Shown piece after piece: positions 1 through 9,768 of a stretch of DNA of 64,000 nt. The stretch is from Sediminimonas qiaohouensis DSM 21189 (GTDB lineage: Bacteria; Pseudomonadota; Alphaproteobacteria; Rhodobacterales; Rhodobacteraceae), in contig NZ_AUIJ01000001.1 of assembly GCF_000423645.1 (NCBI RefSeq), positions 248,001-312,000 of the forward strand. Direction: 5' to 3'. The notes beneath the pieces are model-generated. The model was given only the letters and a program-made list of their open reading frames with translations, was not told the origin of the DNA and did not search any database. Numbering within the stretch: position 1 is the first letter of the stretch; each line of letters opens with the position of its first letter. The position numbers and the translations under genes were made by a program.

Positions 1-1
1 A

Positions 2-1969
2 TTCTATACCGTGCGCGTTGCCGGCCTGCGCGAGCTGTCACAGGCGGGAAACACCACGCCCGCCGCCGATGGCCTGACCCCGGCCGAACAGATGGTTCTG
101 ATCAATGCCGATGCCCGCCGCCTGATGAAGGCGCAGCAACGCATCTTTTCCGACCTCAAGCGCGAATTGGACGCCGAGAACATCTCGATCCTCGACCGCT
201 CGCAACTGAACGAGAAGGACAGGACCCACCTTGCCGACGTGTTTCTCAACCGCGTCTTTCCGGTGCTGTCGCCGCTGGCGATCGACCCGGCGCACCCGTT
301 CCCGTTCATCCCCAACACCGGCTTTTGCCTGGCCCTGCAACTTGAGCGCCGCCACGACAAGCGCGCCCTGCGCGCGCTGCTGCCGATCCCCGCGCAGATC
401 GACCGCTTCGTCACCCTGCCCGCGTCCGAAGGCACCTACCGGGTGCTGCCGCTCGAGGAATTGCTGCTGCTGCACCTCGACAGCCTGTTCCCCGGCTACG
501 AGATGCGCGGCCACTGCGCCTTTCGCGTCCTGCGCGACAGCGACCTGGAAGTCGAGGAAGAAGCCGAGGACCTGGTGCGCGAGTTCGAAACCGCGCTCAA
601 GCGGCGCAAGCGCGGCGAAGTCGTGCGCATGAAGATCAGCGCCGGCGCTCCCGAGGGCCTGACCCGTGTGATCATGGACGAGCTGCACGTCACCCCCGAC
701 GAGGTGGTCGAAGTGACCGGCATGATCGGCATCGCCGACGTCAAGGAACTGGTGCTGGATACCCGCGCCGATCTGCTGTGGCCCACCTTCACCCCGCGCG
801 TGCCCGAACGCGTGCAGGACCACGACGGCGACATGTTCGCCGCGATCCGGCAAAAGGACATGCTGCTGCACCACCCGTACGAGACGTTCGACATGGTGGT
901 GCGCTTCCTGCAACAGGCCGCGCGCGACCCCAACGTGGTGGCGATCAAGCAAACGCTCTATCGCACCTCGCGCCACTCGCCCATCGTCGAGGCCCTGTGC
1001 GAAGCCGCCGAGGACGGCAAATCCGTCACCGCCCTGGTCGAGCTGAAGGCCCGCTTCGACGAGGCCGCCAACATCCGCCAGTCGCGGCGCCTTGAACGGG
1101 CGGGCGCGCACGTGGTCTACGGGTTCCTGGACCTGAAAACCCACGCCAAGATCTCGACCGTGGTCCGGCGCGAGGGCGACAACCTTGTCACCTATACCCA
1201 CTACGGCACCGGCAATTACCACCCCATCACGGCACGCATCTATACCGACCTGTCGCTGTTTACCTGCGATGCCAAGCTGGGCCGCGACGCCACCAAGGTA
1301 ATGAACTACCTGTCCGGCTACGCACAGCCCGAGGGCCTGGAAAACCTGGCGATCTCGCCGATCTCGCTGAAGCAGCGCCTGCTGGACATGATCGAGGCCG
1401 AGATGGAGCACGCCCGCGCCGGCCGTCCGGCGGTGATCTGGGCCAAGATGAATGCCCTGATCGACGCGCAGGTGATCGACGCCCTCTATGCCGCCAGCCA
1501 GGCCGGCGTCAGGATCAGCCTCGTGGTGCGCGGCATCTGCGGGTTGCGCCCCGGCGTCGCGGGCCTGTCGGAAAACATCCGCGTCAAATCCATCGTCGGC
1601 CGGTTCCTGGAGCATTCGCGCATCGTGTGCTTTGGCAACGGCCACGGCCTGCCGCACCGCAAGGCCCGCGTCTACATCAGCTCGGCCGACTGGATGGGCC
1701 GCAACCTCAACCGCCGGGTGGAGACGCTGGTCGAGATCGAGAACCCCACCGTCAAGGCCCAGATCGTCAGCCAGATCATGGCGGCCAACATGGCCGACGT
1801 GGCGCAAAGCTGGGTGATGTCGCCCGATGGCACCTTCTCGCGCGCCGAGGTGCCCGAGGGCACCTTCGCCTTCAACTGCCACCGCTTCTTCATGGAATAC
1901 CCCTCGCTGTCGGGGCGCGGCTCGGCCGGGGCGGGCGACGTGCCGCAACTGACCCACACCGAGGACTGA
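2..1969 (+). CDS. ppk1: Polyphosphate kinase 1, 5' end missing
   Basis: Reversibly transfers the terminal phosphate of ATP onto inorganic polyphosphate. The frame is open from base 2 and runs off the left edge, so only about the last 655 residues of a ~700-residue family are present. Visible family features are the phospholipase D-like catalytic halves: THYGTGNYHP at about bases 1195-1225 holds the histidine that is phosphorylated in characterised PPK1, and HRKARVYISSADW near 1657-1695 belongs to the second half. It is followed on the same strand, 115 bp later, by ppx, the matching polyphosphate-degrading enzyme, the usual pairing. The N-terminal domain cannot be judged here. The family call is very secure. 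Confidence 0.97.
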   Translation, partial: FYTVRVAGLRELSQAGNTTPAADGLTPAEQMVLINADARRLMKAQQRIFSDLKRELDAENISILDRSQLNEKDRTHLADVFLNRVFPVLSPLAIDPAHPFPFIPNTGFCLALQLERRHDKRALRALLPIPAQIDRFVTLPASEGTYRVLPLEELLLLHLDSLFPGYEMRGHCAFRVLRDSDLEVEEEAEDLVREFETALKRRKRGEVVRMKISAGAPEGLTRVIMDELHVTPDEVVEVTGMIGIADVKELVLDTRADLLWPTFTPRVPERVQDHDGDMFAAIRQKDMLLHHPYETFDMVVRFLQQAARDPNVVAIKQTLYRTSRHSPIVEALCEAAEDGKSVTALVELKARFDEAANIRQSRRLERAGAHVVYGFLDLKTHAKISTVVRREGDNLVTYTHYGTGNYHPITARIYTDLSLFTCDAKLGRDATKVMNYLSGYAQPEGLENLAISPISLKQRLLDMIEAEMEHARAGRPAVIWAKMNALIDAQVIDALYAASQAGVRISLVVRGICGLRPGVAGLSENIRVKSIVGRFLEHSRIVCFGNGHGLPHRKARVYISSADWMGRNLNRRVETLVEIENPTVKAQIVSQIMAANMADVAQSWVMSPDGTFSRAEVPEGTFAFNCHRFFMEYPSLSGRGSAGAGDVPQLTHTED

Positions 1970-2084
1970 TGCCGCGCCATTTCGGCGCAGGCCCGCGGCA
2001 TCGGCGCATCGGGGCATCGGGGCGATTGACCTTGTGCCCCGCCCTGTCGCATTGTGCGCGCGGGTCACCAGAAGGACAAATGGA

Positions 2085-3653
2085 ATGGATGGCACGCCAG
2101 ACCCCGAGGCGCATGATTGGGGGCCTTTCGGGCGCCCGCTGTTCAACGACGCCTCGTCGCGCGCGCTGGCCCGCGTGGGGGTGGTCGATGTCGGCTCCAA
2201 CTCGGTGCGGCTGATGGTGTTCGACGGCGCCGCGCGCAGCCCGGCGTATTTCTACAACGAAAAGATAATGTGTGCGCTTGGCGCCGGCATGTCCGAAACC
2301 GGCCGCCTGAACCCCAAGGGGCGCCAACGCGCGCTGGCCGCGATGCGCCGGTTTCGCCACCTGGCCGACGGCATGGGCATCTCACCGCTGACCGCCGTCG
2401 CCACCGCCGCCGTGCGCGAGGCCGAAGACGGCCCCGATTTCCGCGCCGAGGTCGAATCCGAAACCGGCATCCGCCTGTGGGTCATCGACGGCGAGGAAGA
2501 GGCCCGCCTGTCGGCGCAAGGCGTGTTGCTGGGCTGGCCCGGCTCTTATGGGCTGGTGTGCGACATGGGCGGCTCGTCGATGGAACTGGCCGAGATCGCC
2601 GGCGGCCGCGTCGGCCGGCGCATCACCTCGCAACTGGGGCCGCTGAAGCTCAGCGGAATCAAGGGCGGCAAGAAGGGGCGCAAGGCCTTCATCAAGGACA
2701 CCCTGGCCGAGCTGTCCGACTACATGGGGCCCCAGAAAAACCGCCTGTTCCTGGTTGGCGGGTCATGGCGCGCCATCGCCCGCATCGACATGGAGCGACG
2801 CGGCTACCCCCTGCACGTGCTGCACGAATACCGCATGAGCGCCCGCGCGATTCGCGACACCGTCAAATACATCGCCGCCAACGACCCCGACGATCTGCGC
2901 GCCCGCGCGGGCGTTTCCAGCAGCCGCATGTCGCTGGTGCCGCTGGCGGCCGAGGTGCTCAAGCAGGTGGTCAAGGCATTCCACCCCCGCGACATCGCCA
3001 TCAGCAGCTATGGCATCCGCGAGGGGATGCTGTACGAGCAGATGCCCCAACGCCTGCGCGACCGCGATCCGCTGATCGAGGCGTGCCATTACGCCGAAAG
3101 CAAGGACGCCCGCCTGCCGGGGTTCGGCAAGACGCTCTATAATTTCATCCTGCCGCTGTTCAAATCCGTCCCCGAAGAGCGCAAGCGCATCATCAAGGCC
3201 GCCTGCCTGCTGCACGACGTCAGTTGGCGCGCCCACCCCGACTACCGCGCCGAGGATTGCTTTGACAACGCCACCCGCGCCAACCTGGGCGGGCTGAAAC
3301 ACGCCGAGCGGGTGTTTCTGGGGCTGGCCCTGCTGCACCGCTATACCAACAAGCGCGGCAACACGCGGTTCGACCCGCTGCTATCGCTGATCGACGATCA
3401 GACCTTGCAGCAGGCCGAGGTCCTGGGCAAGGCGATGCGCTTTGGCGCGATGCTGTGGCCGCACAAGGACGCGCGGCTTGGCGAGATCCGCTGGTTCCCC
3501 AAGAAGAAAGAGCTGGAGCTGCGCCTCACCCCCGAGGTCGAGCCGCTGTTCGGCGAGGTCGCGCAAACCCGCTTTCAATCCCTCGCCGGGGCGCTGGGCG
3601 CAAAAACCCGCGTCATCCCCCCACGCGCCGGGGGCAAGAAACCCAAGAAGTGA
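2085..3653 (+). CDS. ppx: Exopolyphosphatase (Ppx/GppA family)
   Basis: Releases phosphate from polyphosphate chain ends, or hydrolyses pppGpp in GppA-type relatives. The ASKHA nucleotide-binding fold shows as VVDVGSNSVRLMVFDG near the N-terminus and CDMGGSSMELAEI about 110 residues later; an HD-like C-terminal domain (ACLLHDVSW) follows, giving the long ~520-residue form. An upstream GTG at 2034 is in frame, but I prefer ATG 2085 because gaagga at 2071-2076 is correctly spaced. It lies directly downstream of ppk1, so the two may be co-transcribed. Ppx versus GppA specificity cannot be settled from sequence, but the ppk1 neighbour favours Ppx. Confidence 0.93.
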   Translation: MDGTPDPEAHDWGPFGRPLFNDASSRALARVGVVDVGSNSVRLMVFDGAARSPAYFYNEKIMCALGAGMSETGRLNPKGRQRALAAMRRFRHLADGMGISPLTAVATAAVREAEDGPDFRAEVESETGIRLWVIDGEEEARLSAQGVLLGWPGSYGLVCDMGGSSMELAEIAGGRVGRRITSQLGPLKLSGIKGGKKGRKAFIKDTLAELSDYMGPQKNRLFLVGGSWRAIARIDMERRGYPLHVLHEYRMSARAIRDTVKYIAANDPDDLRARAGVSSSRMSLVPLAAEVLKQVVKAFHPRDIAISSYGIREGMLYEQMPQRLRDRDPLIEACHYAESKDARLPGFGKTLYNFILPLFKSVPEERKRIIKAACLLHDVSWRAHPDYRAEDCFDNATRANLGGLKHAERVFLGLALLHRYTNKRGNTRFDPLLSLIDDQTLQQAEVLGKAMRFGAMLWPHKDARLGEIRWFPKKKELELRLTPEVEPLFGEVAQTRFQSLAGALGAKTRVIPPRAGGKKPKK

Positions 3654-3656
3654 CAG

Positions 3657-3893
3657 GGGACCACCCCGCGCGAAATAGCGCACGAAGGGCGCCGCGCATC
3701 GCCGGGCCGCCCGTCGCCCCAAAGGGGCGCCGCCCAACATCGGCACGCCTCCGGCGTGACGGCACGGCGATTTGGCTGCAGCCTGCGCAACGCTCCAGGG
3801 CTCTTCGGATTTGGCTGTCATAAAGTGCCCCGCACCAGCGTAGGATCGCCGCACCGCGGCCCGTCGATGCGCGGCGCCTCAACCGGTCGTCAA
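3657..3893. repeat. Dispersed inverted-repeat-ended element, copy 1
   Basis: Fills the convergent gap after ppx. The left end (3690-3711, cgccgcgcatcgccgggccg...) is nearly the reverse complement of the right end (3858-3876, ggcccgtcgatgcgcggcg). A core at 3831-3862 (accagcgtaggatcgccgca...) recurs at 20407-20435 and 37199-37227. The left flank, gcgcgaaatagcgc...gggc, also recurs at 20285. This copy is longer than the others because of extra GC-rich bases at about 3712-3765. No transposase is nearby. It resembles a MITE or another non-autonomous intergenic repeat. Confidence 0.8.
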
Positions 3894-3908
3894 CCCAAAC
3901 ACCCCCGC

Positions 3909-4301
3909 CTACAGCTCGATCTCGCCGCCCGGCTCCGGCGGCCCGGGCTGGGGCTCGGTATCAGGCTTGCGGCGCAGGATGATATCGCCATTGGGCAGCA
4001 TCTCGGGCGGGTAATAGTTGGTGATGTCCTCGACCTTGCCCAGCAAATCGGCCAGCGCCGGCCCCATCTCGTGCAGGAACTCGCGCATCGCCGGGGTCAT
4101 CTCGCCGGCCAGGTCGCGCAGGTTTTCCATCGCCGGGTCCACCTCGTCCATGAGGCCCCGCAGGAACAGGCGCGCGCCTTCCTCCATCAGGGAATAGCCA
4201 TCGCCGGGGCCCTCGCCCTCAGGCGGCGCGTCCTGATCCTCCGCCACCGCTGGCATCGCCACCAGGCACAGCACCGAAAGCAATTTCAACGCGTGTTTCA
4301 T
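3909..4301 (-). CDS. Small exported acidic protein, unknown function
   Basis: A 130-residue protein with a clear N-terminal signal peptide (MKHALKLLSVLCLVAMPAVA, cleavage probable after AVA), so it is predicted to be periplasmic. The mature part is acidic, with a helical middle (residues about 38-90) rich in Met, Leu and Glu and a proline-rich tail ending PGPPEPGGEIEL. I do not recognise a catalytic motif. Similar small exported proteins are common in Rhodobacteraceae and often carry misleading names. It converges with ppx across a repeat element. Codon use matches its neighbours, so I treat it as a real gene. Confidence 0.75.
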   Translation of the reverse strand: MKHALKLLSVLCLVAMPAVAEDQDAPPEGEGPGDGYSLMEEGARLFLRGLMDEVDPAMENLRDLAGEMTPAMREFLHEMGPALADLLGKVEDITNYYPPEMLPNGDIILRRKPDTEPQPGPPEPGGEIEL

Positions 4302-4389
4302 GGCCCCATCCTAATGCATTTTCGCCCTTGGGTGTATCGCTTTCTCCCCCGCTTCTCCCTGCCCTCGCAGGCACGCCAGACCCATCCGC

Positions 4390-5442
4390 TCACAGGTCCA
4401 GATCAACCGTCACCGGGAAATGATCCGACGCCGTCAACAGCGCATCGCGCAGCTCCGGCACCCACCAGCACCCCGGATCATCGAACGGATGCCAGATGCG
4501 CCAACCATGCGCGTGCGGCCGCAGATCGGGCGAGACCAGGATATAATCCAGCAGCGCCGACAGGTAACGCTCGCCGGGCTCGCTGCCATTGCGCGACTGC
4601 GGCGCCAGCAGGAACCGCGCCGAAACCGGGATCGCGCCAAGACGATGCCGCAGCGCCCAACGCGCATGCGGATCATGCAGCACCTTGCCCGGCGCATCGC
4701 CCATCACGATCTCCAGCGTCGAGCGCCCGAACAGCCCCTCGAACTCGTCCAGCCCCGGACCATCGTTCAAATCGCCCATCACGATCAGCGGCTCGCCGCG
4801 CTCCAGTTCCTCGTCGATGCGCCGCCGCAGCCAGATCGCCTGCGCCAGTTGCTTGCGCCGGTTGGCGATCGACAGGCGCATGATCTGATCATCGTTGGTA
4901 GCCCCGTGCGGCGCCTTGGATTTCAGATGCACGCCGATCACGCGGAACCGCGCGCCGCTCTCCTTCACCTGTACCGCCAGTTCCAGCGGCGGCTTTGAAA
5001 ACCGCACCTGCTCGGCGCTCGCGTCGATATCCAGATCGATCCGAAACACCCCGTCGAACCGCGGCACCCCCTCTTGCTCGCGCGCGCTCTCGGGCGGTCC
5101 ATGCGGCTCATGCCGCACCGATACAACGTCCGGATCGTATAACAGCGCGATTTCCTGTTGCGTGTCGTTGCGAAAGCCAATCACCGCCCGCCGCGCCCGC
5201 AGATCAAAGAACTTGGCGAAGTTTTCCAACGAGCGAACGGTCTTGCGGTCGGTATTGTGGTTGGGCGCCTCGACCACCAGGATCATGTCGGAGTCAATCG
5301 CCGTGAACACGATGCCCAGCCCGCCCAGTTGCTGCCCTCGCGTCACCCCCCGCCGCGCCGAGGGCTGCGCGTCGTCCTGCGGCACGCCGTCGTCATCGAA
5401 AAGCGCGTTGAACCATTCCACGTTATATGTGGCAATCCGCAT
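4390..5442 (-). CDS. Endonuclease/exonuclease/phosphatase-family hydrolase
   Basis: A ~350-residue member of the metal-dependent EEP superfamily (DNase I/exonuclease III fold). Visible signatures are the N-terminal MRIATYNVEWFNALF, the central MGDLNDGPG (Asp/Asn of the active site) and the C-terminal ASDHFPVTVDL with the catalytic Asp-His. The substrate (DNA, phospholipid or another phosphodiester) cannot be deduced. ATG 5442 is chosen because the homologous N-terminus starts there; upstream in-frame sequence is antisense-like and lies inside the next gene. The start overlaps the upstream gene's stop by one base (TGATG), implying translational coupling with the TerB/J-domain gene. Confidence 0.88.
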   Translation of the reverse strand: MRIATYNVEWFNALFDDDGVPQDDAQPSARRGVTRGQQLGGLGIVFTAIDSDMILVVEAPNHNTDRKTVRSLENFAKFFDLRARRAVIGFRNDTQQEIALLYDPDVVSVRHEPHGPPESAREQEGVPRFDGVFRIDLDIDASAEQVRFSKPPLELAVQVKESGARFRVIGVHLKSKAPHGATNDDQIMRLSIANRRKQLAQAIWLRRRIDEELERGEPLIVMGDLNDGPGLDEFEGLFGRSTLEIVMGDAPGKVLHDPHARWALRHRLGAIPVSARFLLAPQSRNGSEPGERYLSALLDYILVSPDLRPHAHGWRIWHPFDDPGCWWVPELRDALLTASDHFPVTVDLDL

Positions 5443-6128
5443 CAGGCCGCCTCGCCCGCGATTTCCTCCCACGCGCGGTTGATGTCGATCATGCGCCGCT
5501 CGGCCATCTTGACGGCCTCCTGCGGCACTCCCCGCGCCGCCAGCGCATCGGGATGCGTCTCGCGGACCATGCGCTTCCATGCGCGGCGCACCTCATCGAG
5601 GGGCGTGTCGGGGCTCACGCCCAGGATGACATAGGGGTCGGGCGTGGCATCGGGCACGAACCGGCTTCGGATCGCGCGAAACTCGGCCTCGGGCAGTTCC
5701 AGGATCTCGGCCACCCGGCGCAAGAAGGCATCCTCGGCGGGGTGGTAGCTGCCATCGGCCATCGCGATGTGAAACAGCCCCTCCATCAGGTCGCACAGGC
5801 AATCCTGCCCGTCGCGGAACATGGCGCGGATCTTGCGGGCGTATTCCTCGTACCCGGCCACGTCCTGCCGCGCCAGGTTGAACACCCGCGCCGCGCCCGC
5901 CTCGTCCTGCGGGGCGATGATAAACACCTCGCGCATGGCGCTCACCTCGTTGCGGGTGACCTGCCCGTCGGCCTTGGCCATCTTCGCGCTCAGCGCGATC
6001 ACCGCGATGGTAAACGCCACCGACCGTTCCGGCGCGCCGCCCACGCGCAGCCGGTCAAACACAACGCTCAGCCCCTCGCCCTTGCGCAGGGCCGACAGCG
6101 CGTCGGAAATGCGTGTCCAGATTGACAT
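5442..6128 (-). CDS. TerB-J-domain co-chaperone, DjlA-like
   Basis: A 228-residue protein with an N-terminal TerB-like helical domain (about residues 30-150) and a C-terminal J domain (about 165-228) carrying the HPD tripeptide at 192-194 (RETHPDALAARG), which in DnaJ proteins stimulates DnaK ATPase. This is the DjlA architecture, but the membrane-spanning N-terminus of E. coli DjlA is not seen, so it is probably soluble. It overlaps the EEP hydrolase by one base and heads that two-gene unit. Confidence 0.88.
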   Translation of the reverse strand: MSIWTRISDALSALRKGEGLSVVFDRLRVGGAPERSVAFTIAVIALSAKMAKADGQVTRNEVSAMREVFIIAPQDEAGAARVFNLARQDVAGYEEYARKIRAMFRDGQDCLCDLMEGLFHIAMADGSYHPAEDAFLRRVAEILELPEAEFRAIRSRFVPDATPDPYVILGVSPDTPLDEVRRAWKRMVRETHPDALAARGVPQEAVKMAERRMIDINRAWEEIAGEAA

Positions 6129-6170
6129 GGGACTATCCTAACCTTTCGCGTGCACCCTGTCAGTGCGACA

Positions 6171-6662
6171 TCACAGAAACTTCTGCAGCACAACCAGATC
6201 CATCCAGCGGCCAAACTTGCGTCCCACCTGCGGCAGCCGTGCAACCTTGGCAAAGCCCACAGCCTCGTGAAACGCAACGCCTGCGGGGTTTTCCGCGCTG
6301 ACCCCCGCGATCATCGAATGAACCCCCGCCGCGCGGGCATGATCGCACAGCGCCGCCATCAGGGCCCGGCCCACACCGCGCCCGCGCGCGGCCTCGGACA
6401 GGATGATCGAATGCTCCATCGTGTGGGCATAGCCCGGCCCCTTGCGAAACTGTCCGTAGGTGGCAAAGCCCAGAACCGCGCCCGCCTCCCCCTCGGCCAG
6501 CAGAAAGGCGCGCCCTTCGATGCGGCACGCCTCGAACTCGGCCGCCAGCCCCGCAGGTGTCTTGAGCGTGGTGGTAAAGGTCGTCGCGCTATCGCGGATC
6601 AGCGGGTTCCAGATCTCCGCAACCGCCCCGGCATCACACGCCCGCGCGGCCCTTATGCGCAT
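6171..6662 (-). CDS. GNAT N-acetyltransferase, phosphinothricin acetyltransferase-like
   Basis: About 163 residues. It starts MRIRAARACDAGAVAEIWN and contains the acetyl-CoA binding motif A region (ARGRGVGRALMAALCDHAR) followed by FHEAVGFAKVARLPQVGRK, typical of the Pat/Bar-like GNAT subgroup that acetylates amino acids or their analogues. The substrate here is unknown. ATG 6662 begins the recognisable fold; the longer frame upstream lies within the preceding VOC gene. It follows that gene with a ~10-bp gap, so the two are probably one transcript. Confidence 0.87.
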   Translation of the reverse strand: MRIRAARACDAGAVAEIWNPLIRDSATTFTTTLKTPAGLAAEFEACRIEGRAFLLAEGEAGAVLGFATYGQFRKGPGYAHTMEHSIILSEAARGRGVGRALMAALCDHARAAGVHSMIAGVSAENPAGVAFHEAVGFAKVARLPQVGRKFGRWMDLVVLQKFL

Positions 6663-6672
6663 GTCAGGTTCC

Positions 6673-7290
6673 TCATGCCAGATGCCTGCGCCCGTTCGGC
6701 GTGTCGAACTCGGCCACCAGCTCTGCCGCCGGGCCGTCCTGCACCACGACGCGCGCATCGTTCACCAGCGGCGACAGCGCGGTGCGCAGATCGCCACCCC
6801 GCGGATGCGACAGCACTAACCGGTTCAGCCGGCACCCTGATGGCTCCAGCCGCTCCGCCGGATGCCCCGGCCCCTGCCATTGCATCAACGCCGGGAAACA
6901 GCCGCCAAACGGCACGGTCCCGTCGCTCGGAACCGCCATGTGCCACCGCAGGTCGCCCCGCTCCAGCGCCACGGGCGCGCCGCTGCCCTCCGGGCTACGC
7001 TCCAGCGCCGCGTCCAAATCCTCGCAGCGACCGATCCAGTTCGACAGGCACGGCGCCCCGGCGAACCGGTCCAGATCGAACCACCGCGCGCATTTCGGCA
7101 CCGGCGCTTTTGGGTCAACCGCGATCACCTCAAGGTACAGGCCATCCTCCAGCCCCAGCAACATGTTATGCGTGCCATACCGCGCATGCGCGCCGCCGGG
7201 CTGCAATGTCACGCCCAGCGCCTCCTCGACATGCGCGCGCCCCGCCTCCAGCGTCTCGGCCGCCACCGCCAGGTGATCCAGATCCACCAT
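6673..7290 (-). CDS. VOC-family glyoxalase-like protein
   Basis: A 205-residue protein beginning MVDLDHLAVAAETLEAG, with the two-part vicinal-oxygen-chelate layout: an N-terminal half with GTHNMLLGLEDGLYLEVIA (the Glu is a usual metal ligand) and a divergent C-terminal half. It best resembles the Glyoxalase_3 group, members of which are mostly uncharacterised. It sits immediately upstream of the GNAT gene on the same strand. It is about 160 bp beyond the mcm terminator-like element, so it probably has its own promoter in 7291-7453, where I see no strong motif. Confidence 0.85.
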   Translation of the reverse strand: MVDLDHLAVAAETLEAGRAHVEEALGVTLQPGGAHARYGTHNMLLGLEDGLYLEVIAVDPKAPVPKCARWFDLDRFAGAPCLSNWIGRCEDLDAALERSPEGSGAPVALERGDLRWHMAVPSDGTVPFGGCFPALMQWQGPGHPAERLEPSGCRLNRLVLSHPRGGDLRTALSPLVNDARVVVQDGPAAELVAEFDTPNGRRHLA

Positions 7291-7453
7291 GCCCGTGCTC
7301 CTTTTCCCAATTCAACATACCCGGTGCCGGGGGGCGATGAAAGCCTCGATCGGCCGTTGATCAACCCGGTTGAGACGCCGCGCATTGGCGCCAATCCTCA
7401 ACACCCATAACAGACCGCTCATCCCCAGCCCGCGCAATTCCCGCCCCCGCACC

Positions 7454-7506
7454 GCTTCTTCTGGCTAAAAATATCCTCGGGGGGTGTGGGGGGCAGACAG
7501 CCCCCC
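7454..7506 (-). terminator. Composite terminator-like element after mcm
   Basis: Read on the minus strand just past the mcm stop: a G6/C6 hairpin (7488-7506, loop of seven), then a C-run, then GAGGATATTTTTAGCC. The same arrangement (GC hairpins, CCCC, GAAGTATTTTGGGCAAG-like tail) occurs at 19044-19140 and 32072-32140, each time downstream of a minus-strand gene. It probably acts as an intrinsic terminator. Confidence 0.65.
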
Positions 7507-7515
7507 GCCCCGGCC

Positions 7516-9645
7516 TCAGCCGCGCGCCGCGCGGATCAGCTTCAGGATATCCTGCGCCGCCTCGGGGATGTTGGTGCCGGGGCCGAAGATGGCCTTCACC
7601 CCCGCCTTTGTCAGGAACTCGTAATCCTGCTGCGGGATCACGCCGCCGCAGATCACGATGATATCGCCCGCATCGCGCGCCTTCAGCGCCTCGATAAGCT
7701 GCGGCGCCAGGGTCTTGTGCCCGGCGGCCTGGCTGGAGATGCCGATCACGTGCACATCGTTGTCGATGGCGTCCTGCGCGGCCTCTTCGGGCGTCTGAAA
7801 CAGCGGCCCCACGTCCACGTCGAACCCGATATCGGCGAATGCCGTGGCGATCACCTTGGCGCCGCGGTCGTGCCCGTCCTGCCCCATCTTGACCACCAGC
7901 ATACGCGGGCGCCGGCCCTCTTCCTCGGCGAAATCCTCGACCGATTTCTGGATCGCGGCGAACCCCTCGTCGCCCTCGTAGGCAGCGCCGTAGACGCCCG
8001 CCAGCGTCTTGACCTCGGCGCGGTGGCGGCCGAACACCTTTTCCATGGCCATGCTGATCTCTCCTACGGTTGCGCGGGTGCGCGCGGCCTCGACCGCGGC
8101 CTCCAGCAGGTTACCGCCCTCGCGCGCGCGGCGGGTCAACTCGTCCAGCGCGGCGGTGCACGCGTCCTCGTCGCGTTCGGCGCGGATACGCTCCAGCGCA
8201 CGCACCTGACCGTCGCGCACCTTGGCGTTGTCGATATCCAGGATATCGATCGGGTCCTCTGTTTCCTTGCGGTACTTGTTGACCCCAACGATCACCTCGT
8301 CGCCGCGGTCGATCATCGCCTGCCGGGTGGCGGCGGTTTCCTCGATGCGCAGCTTGGGCATGCCGCTGGCCACGGCCTTGGTCATGCCGCCCATCTGCTC
8401 GACCTCTTCCATCAGCTCCCACGCCTTCTCGGCCAGGTCATGGGTCAGCCGCTCCACGTAATACGACCCTGCCAGCGGATCGACCACGTTGGTCACGCCG
8501 GTTTCCTCCTGCAAGATCAACTGCGTGTTGCGCGCGATGCGGGCGCTGAAATCCGTGGGCAGCGCGATCGCCTCGTCCAGTGCGTTGGTGTGCAGCGACT
8601 GCGTGCCGCCCAGAACCGCGCTCATCGCCTCGTAGGCGGTGCGGATCACGTTGTTGTAGGGGTCTTGCTCCTGCAAGCTGACACCGCTGGTCTGGCAATG
8701 GGTGCGCAGCATCTTTGATCGGTCCTCCTGCGCGCCGAACTCGGTCATGATGCGGTGCCACAACAGCCGCGCCGCGCGCAGCTTGGCCGCCTCCATGAAG
8801 AAATTCATGCCGATGGCGAAAAAGAACGACAGCCGCCCGGCGAACTTGTCCACGTCCATGCCCGCCTCGATCGCGGCCTTCACGTATTCGCGCCCGTCCG
8901 CCAGCGTATAGGCCAGCTCCTGCACCAGGTTCGCGCCAGCCTCCTGCATGTGGTAACCCGAGATCGAGATCGAGTTGAAGCGCGGCATCTCGGTGCTGGT
9001 GAACTCGATGATATCGCTGATGATCCGCATGCTTGGCTCGGGCGGATAGATATAGGTGTTGCGCACCATGAATTCCTTCAGAATATCATTCTGAATGGTG
9101 CCCGACAGGACCGACTTGTCGTGGCCCTGCTCCTCGCCGGTGACGATGAAACTGGCCAGGATCGGGATCACCGCGCCGTTCATCGTCATCGACACGCTGA
9201 CCTTGTCCAGCGGGATCTGATCGAACAGGATCTTCATGTCCTCGACGCTGTCGATTGCCACACCCGCCTTGCCGACGTCGCCGACCACGCGCTCGTGATC
9301 GCTGTCATAGCCGCGATGCGTGGCCAGGTCGAACGCCACGCTGACGCCTTGCTGCCCCGCCGCCAGCGCCCGGCGGTAAAAGGCGTTGCTTTCCTCGGCG
9401 GTGGAGAACCCCGCGTATTGCCGGATCGTCCAGGGCCGCCCGGCATACATGGTGGCGCGCGGGCCGCGCGTGAACGGGGCAAACCCCGGCAGGCTGCCCA
9501 GGTGCGGCAGACCCTCGACATCCTCGGCGGTATAAAGCGGCTGAACCTCGATCCCTTCCAAGGTTTTCCACGTCAGCGCCTCCAGCGGCCTGCCGCGGAG
9601 CTCTTTCTCGGCGCGGGCGCGCCAGTCATCCCTTGTGTCGCTCAT
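7516..9645 (-). CDS. mcm: Methylmalonyl-CoA mutase, full-length
   Basis: Adenosylcobalamin-dependent isomerisation of (R)-methylmalonyl-CoA to succinyl-CoA, the last step of propionyl-CoA assimilation. The 709 residues form one polypeptide with an N-terminal TIM-barrel substrate domain ([15 protein letters not shown]..., [15 protein letters not shown]) and a C-terminal B12 domain with the DxHxxG motif ([10 protein letters not shown], His about 592, the cobalt ligand) and the later ICGGVIP segment. Single-chain mutases of this length are typical of alphaproteobacteria. It is in the same neighbourhood as pccA, pccB and pccR but separated from pccA by a divergent DUF4174 gene, so it has its own promoter. 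I see no PccR-type TTTGCAAA box before it, but there is a perfect palindrome at 9710-9725. Confidence 0.97.
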   Translation of the reverse strand: MSDTRDDWRARAEKELRGRPLEALTWKTLEGIEVQPLYTAEDVEGLPHLGSLPGFAPFTRGPRATMYAGRPWTIRQYAGFSTAEESNAFYRRALAAGQQGVSVAFDLATHRGYDSDHERVVGDVGKAGVAIDSVEDMKILFDQIPLDKVSVSMTMNGAVIPILASFIVTGEEQGHDKSVLSGTIQNDILKEFMVRNTYIYPPEPSMRIISDIIEFTSTEMPRFNSISISGYHMQEAGANLVQELAYTLADGREYVKAAIEAGMDVDKFAGRLSFFFAIGMNFFMEAAKLRAARLLWHRIMTEFGAQEDRSKMLRTHCQTSGVSLQEQDPYNNVIRTAYEAMSAVLGGTQSLHTNALDEAIALPTDFSARIARNTQLILQEETGVTNVVDPLAGSYYVERLTHDLAEKAWELMEEVEQMGGMTKAVASGMPKLRIEETAATRQAMIDRGDEVIVGVNKYRKETEDPIDILDIDNAKVRDGQVRALERIRAERDEDACTAALDELTRRAREGGNLLEAAVEAARTRATVGEISMAMEKVFGRHRAEVKTLAGVYGAAYEGDEGFAAIQKSVEDFAEEEGRRPRMLVVKMGQDGHDRGAKVIATAFADIGFDVDVGPLFQTPEEAAQDAIDNDVHVIGISSQAAGHKTLAPQLIEALKARDAGDIIVICGGVIPQQDYEFLTKAGVKAIFGPGTNIPEAAQDILKLIRAARG

Positions 9646-9709
9646 CGTGCTGGTCCTTTCATCTGTGCGCGCGCGCCTTCACGCGGCGCAAAAATCTTTG
9701 GGGGCGGGC

Positions 9710-9725
9710 GCGAATGGCCATTCGC
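9710..9725. promoter_or_regulatory. Perfect 16-bp palindrome in the mcm/DUF4174 divergent gap
   Basis: GCGAATGGCCATTCGC is its own reverse complement. It lies 65 bp upstream of the mcm start and 44 bp upstream of the DUF4174 start. A dimeric regulator could control both genes from here. The regulator is unknown. Confidence 0.5.
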
Positions 9726-9768
9726 ATTCGCGGTCAAACCTCCTATATCTGCGGAGGAAGGAGGGGCC

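Noticed and set aside
38-2200. A 720-codon open frame antisense to ppk1
   Set aside because: Shadow frame typical of GC-rich DNA: His/Gln/Arg/Asp/Val-rich translation with no domain, fully opposite a conserved enzyme.
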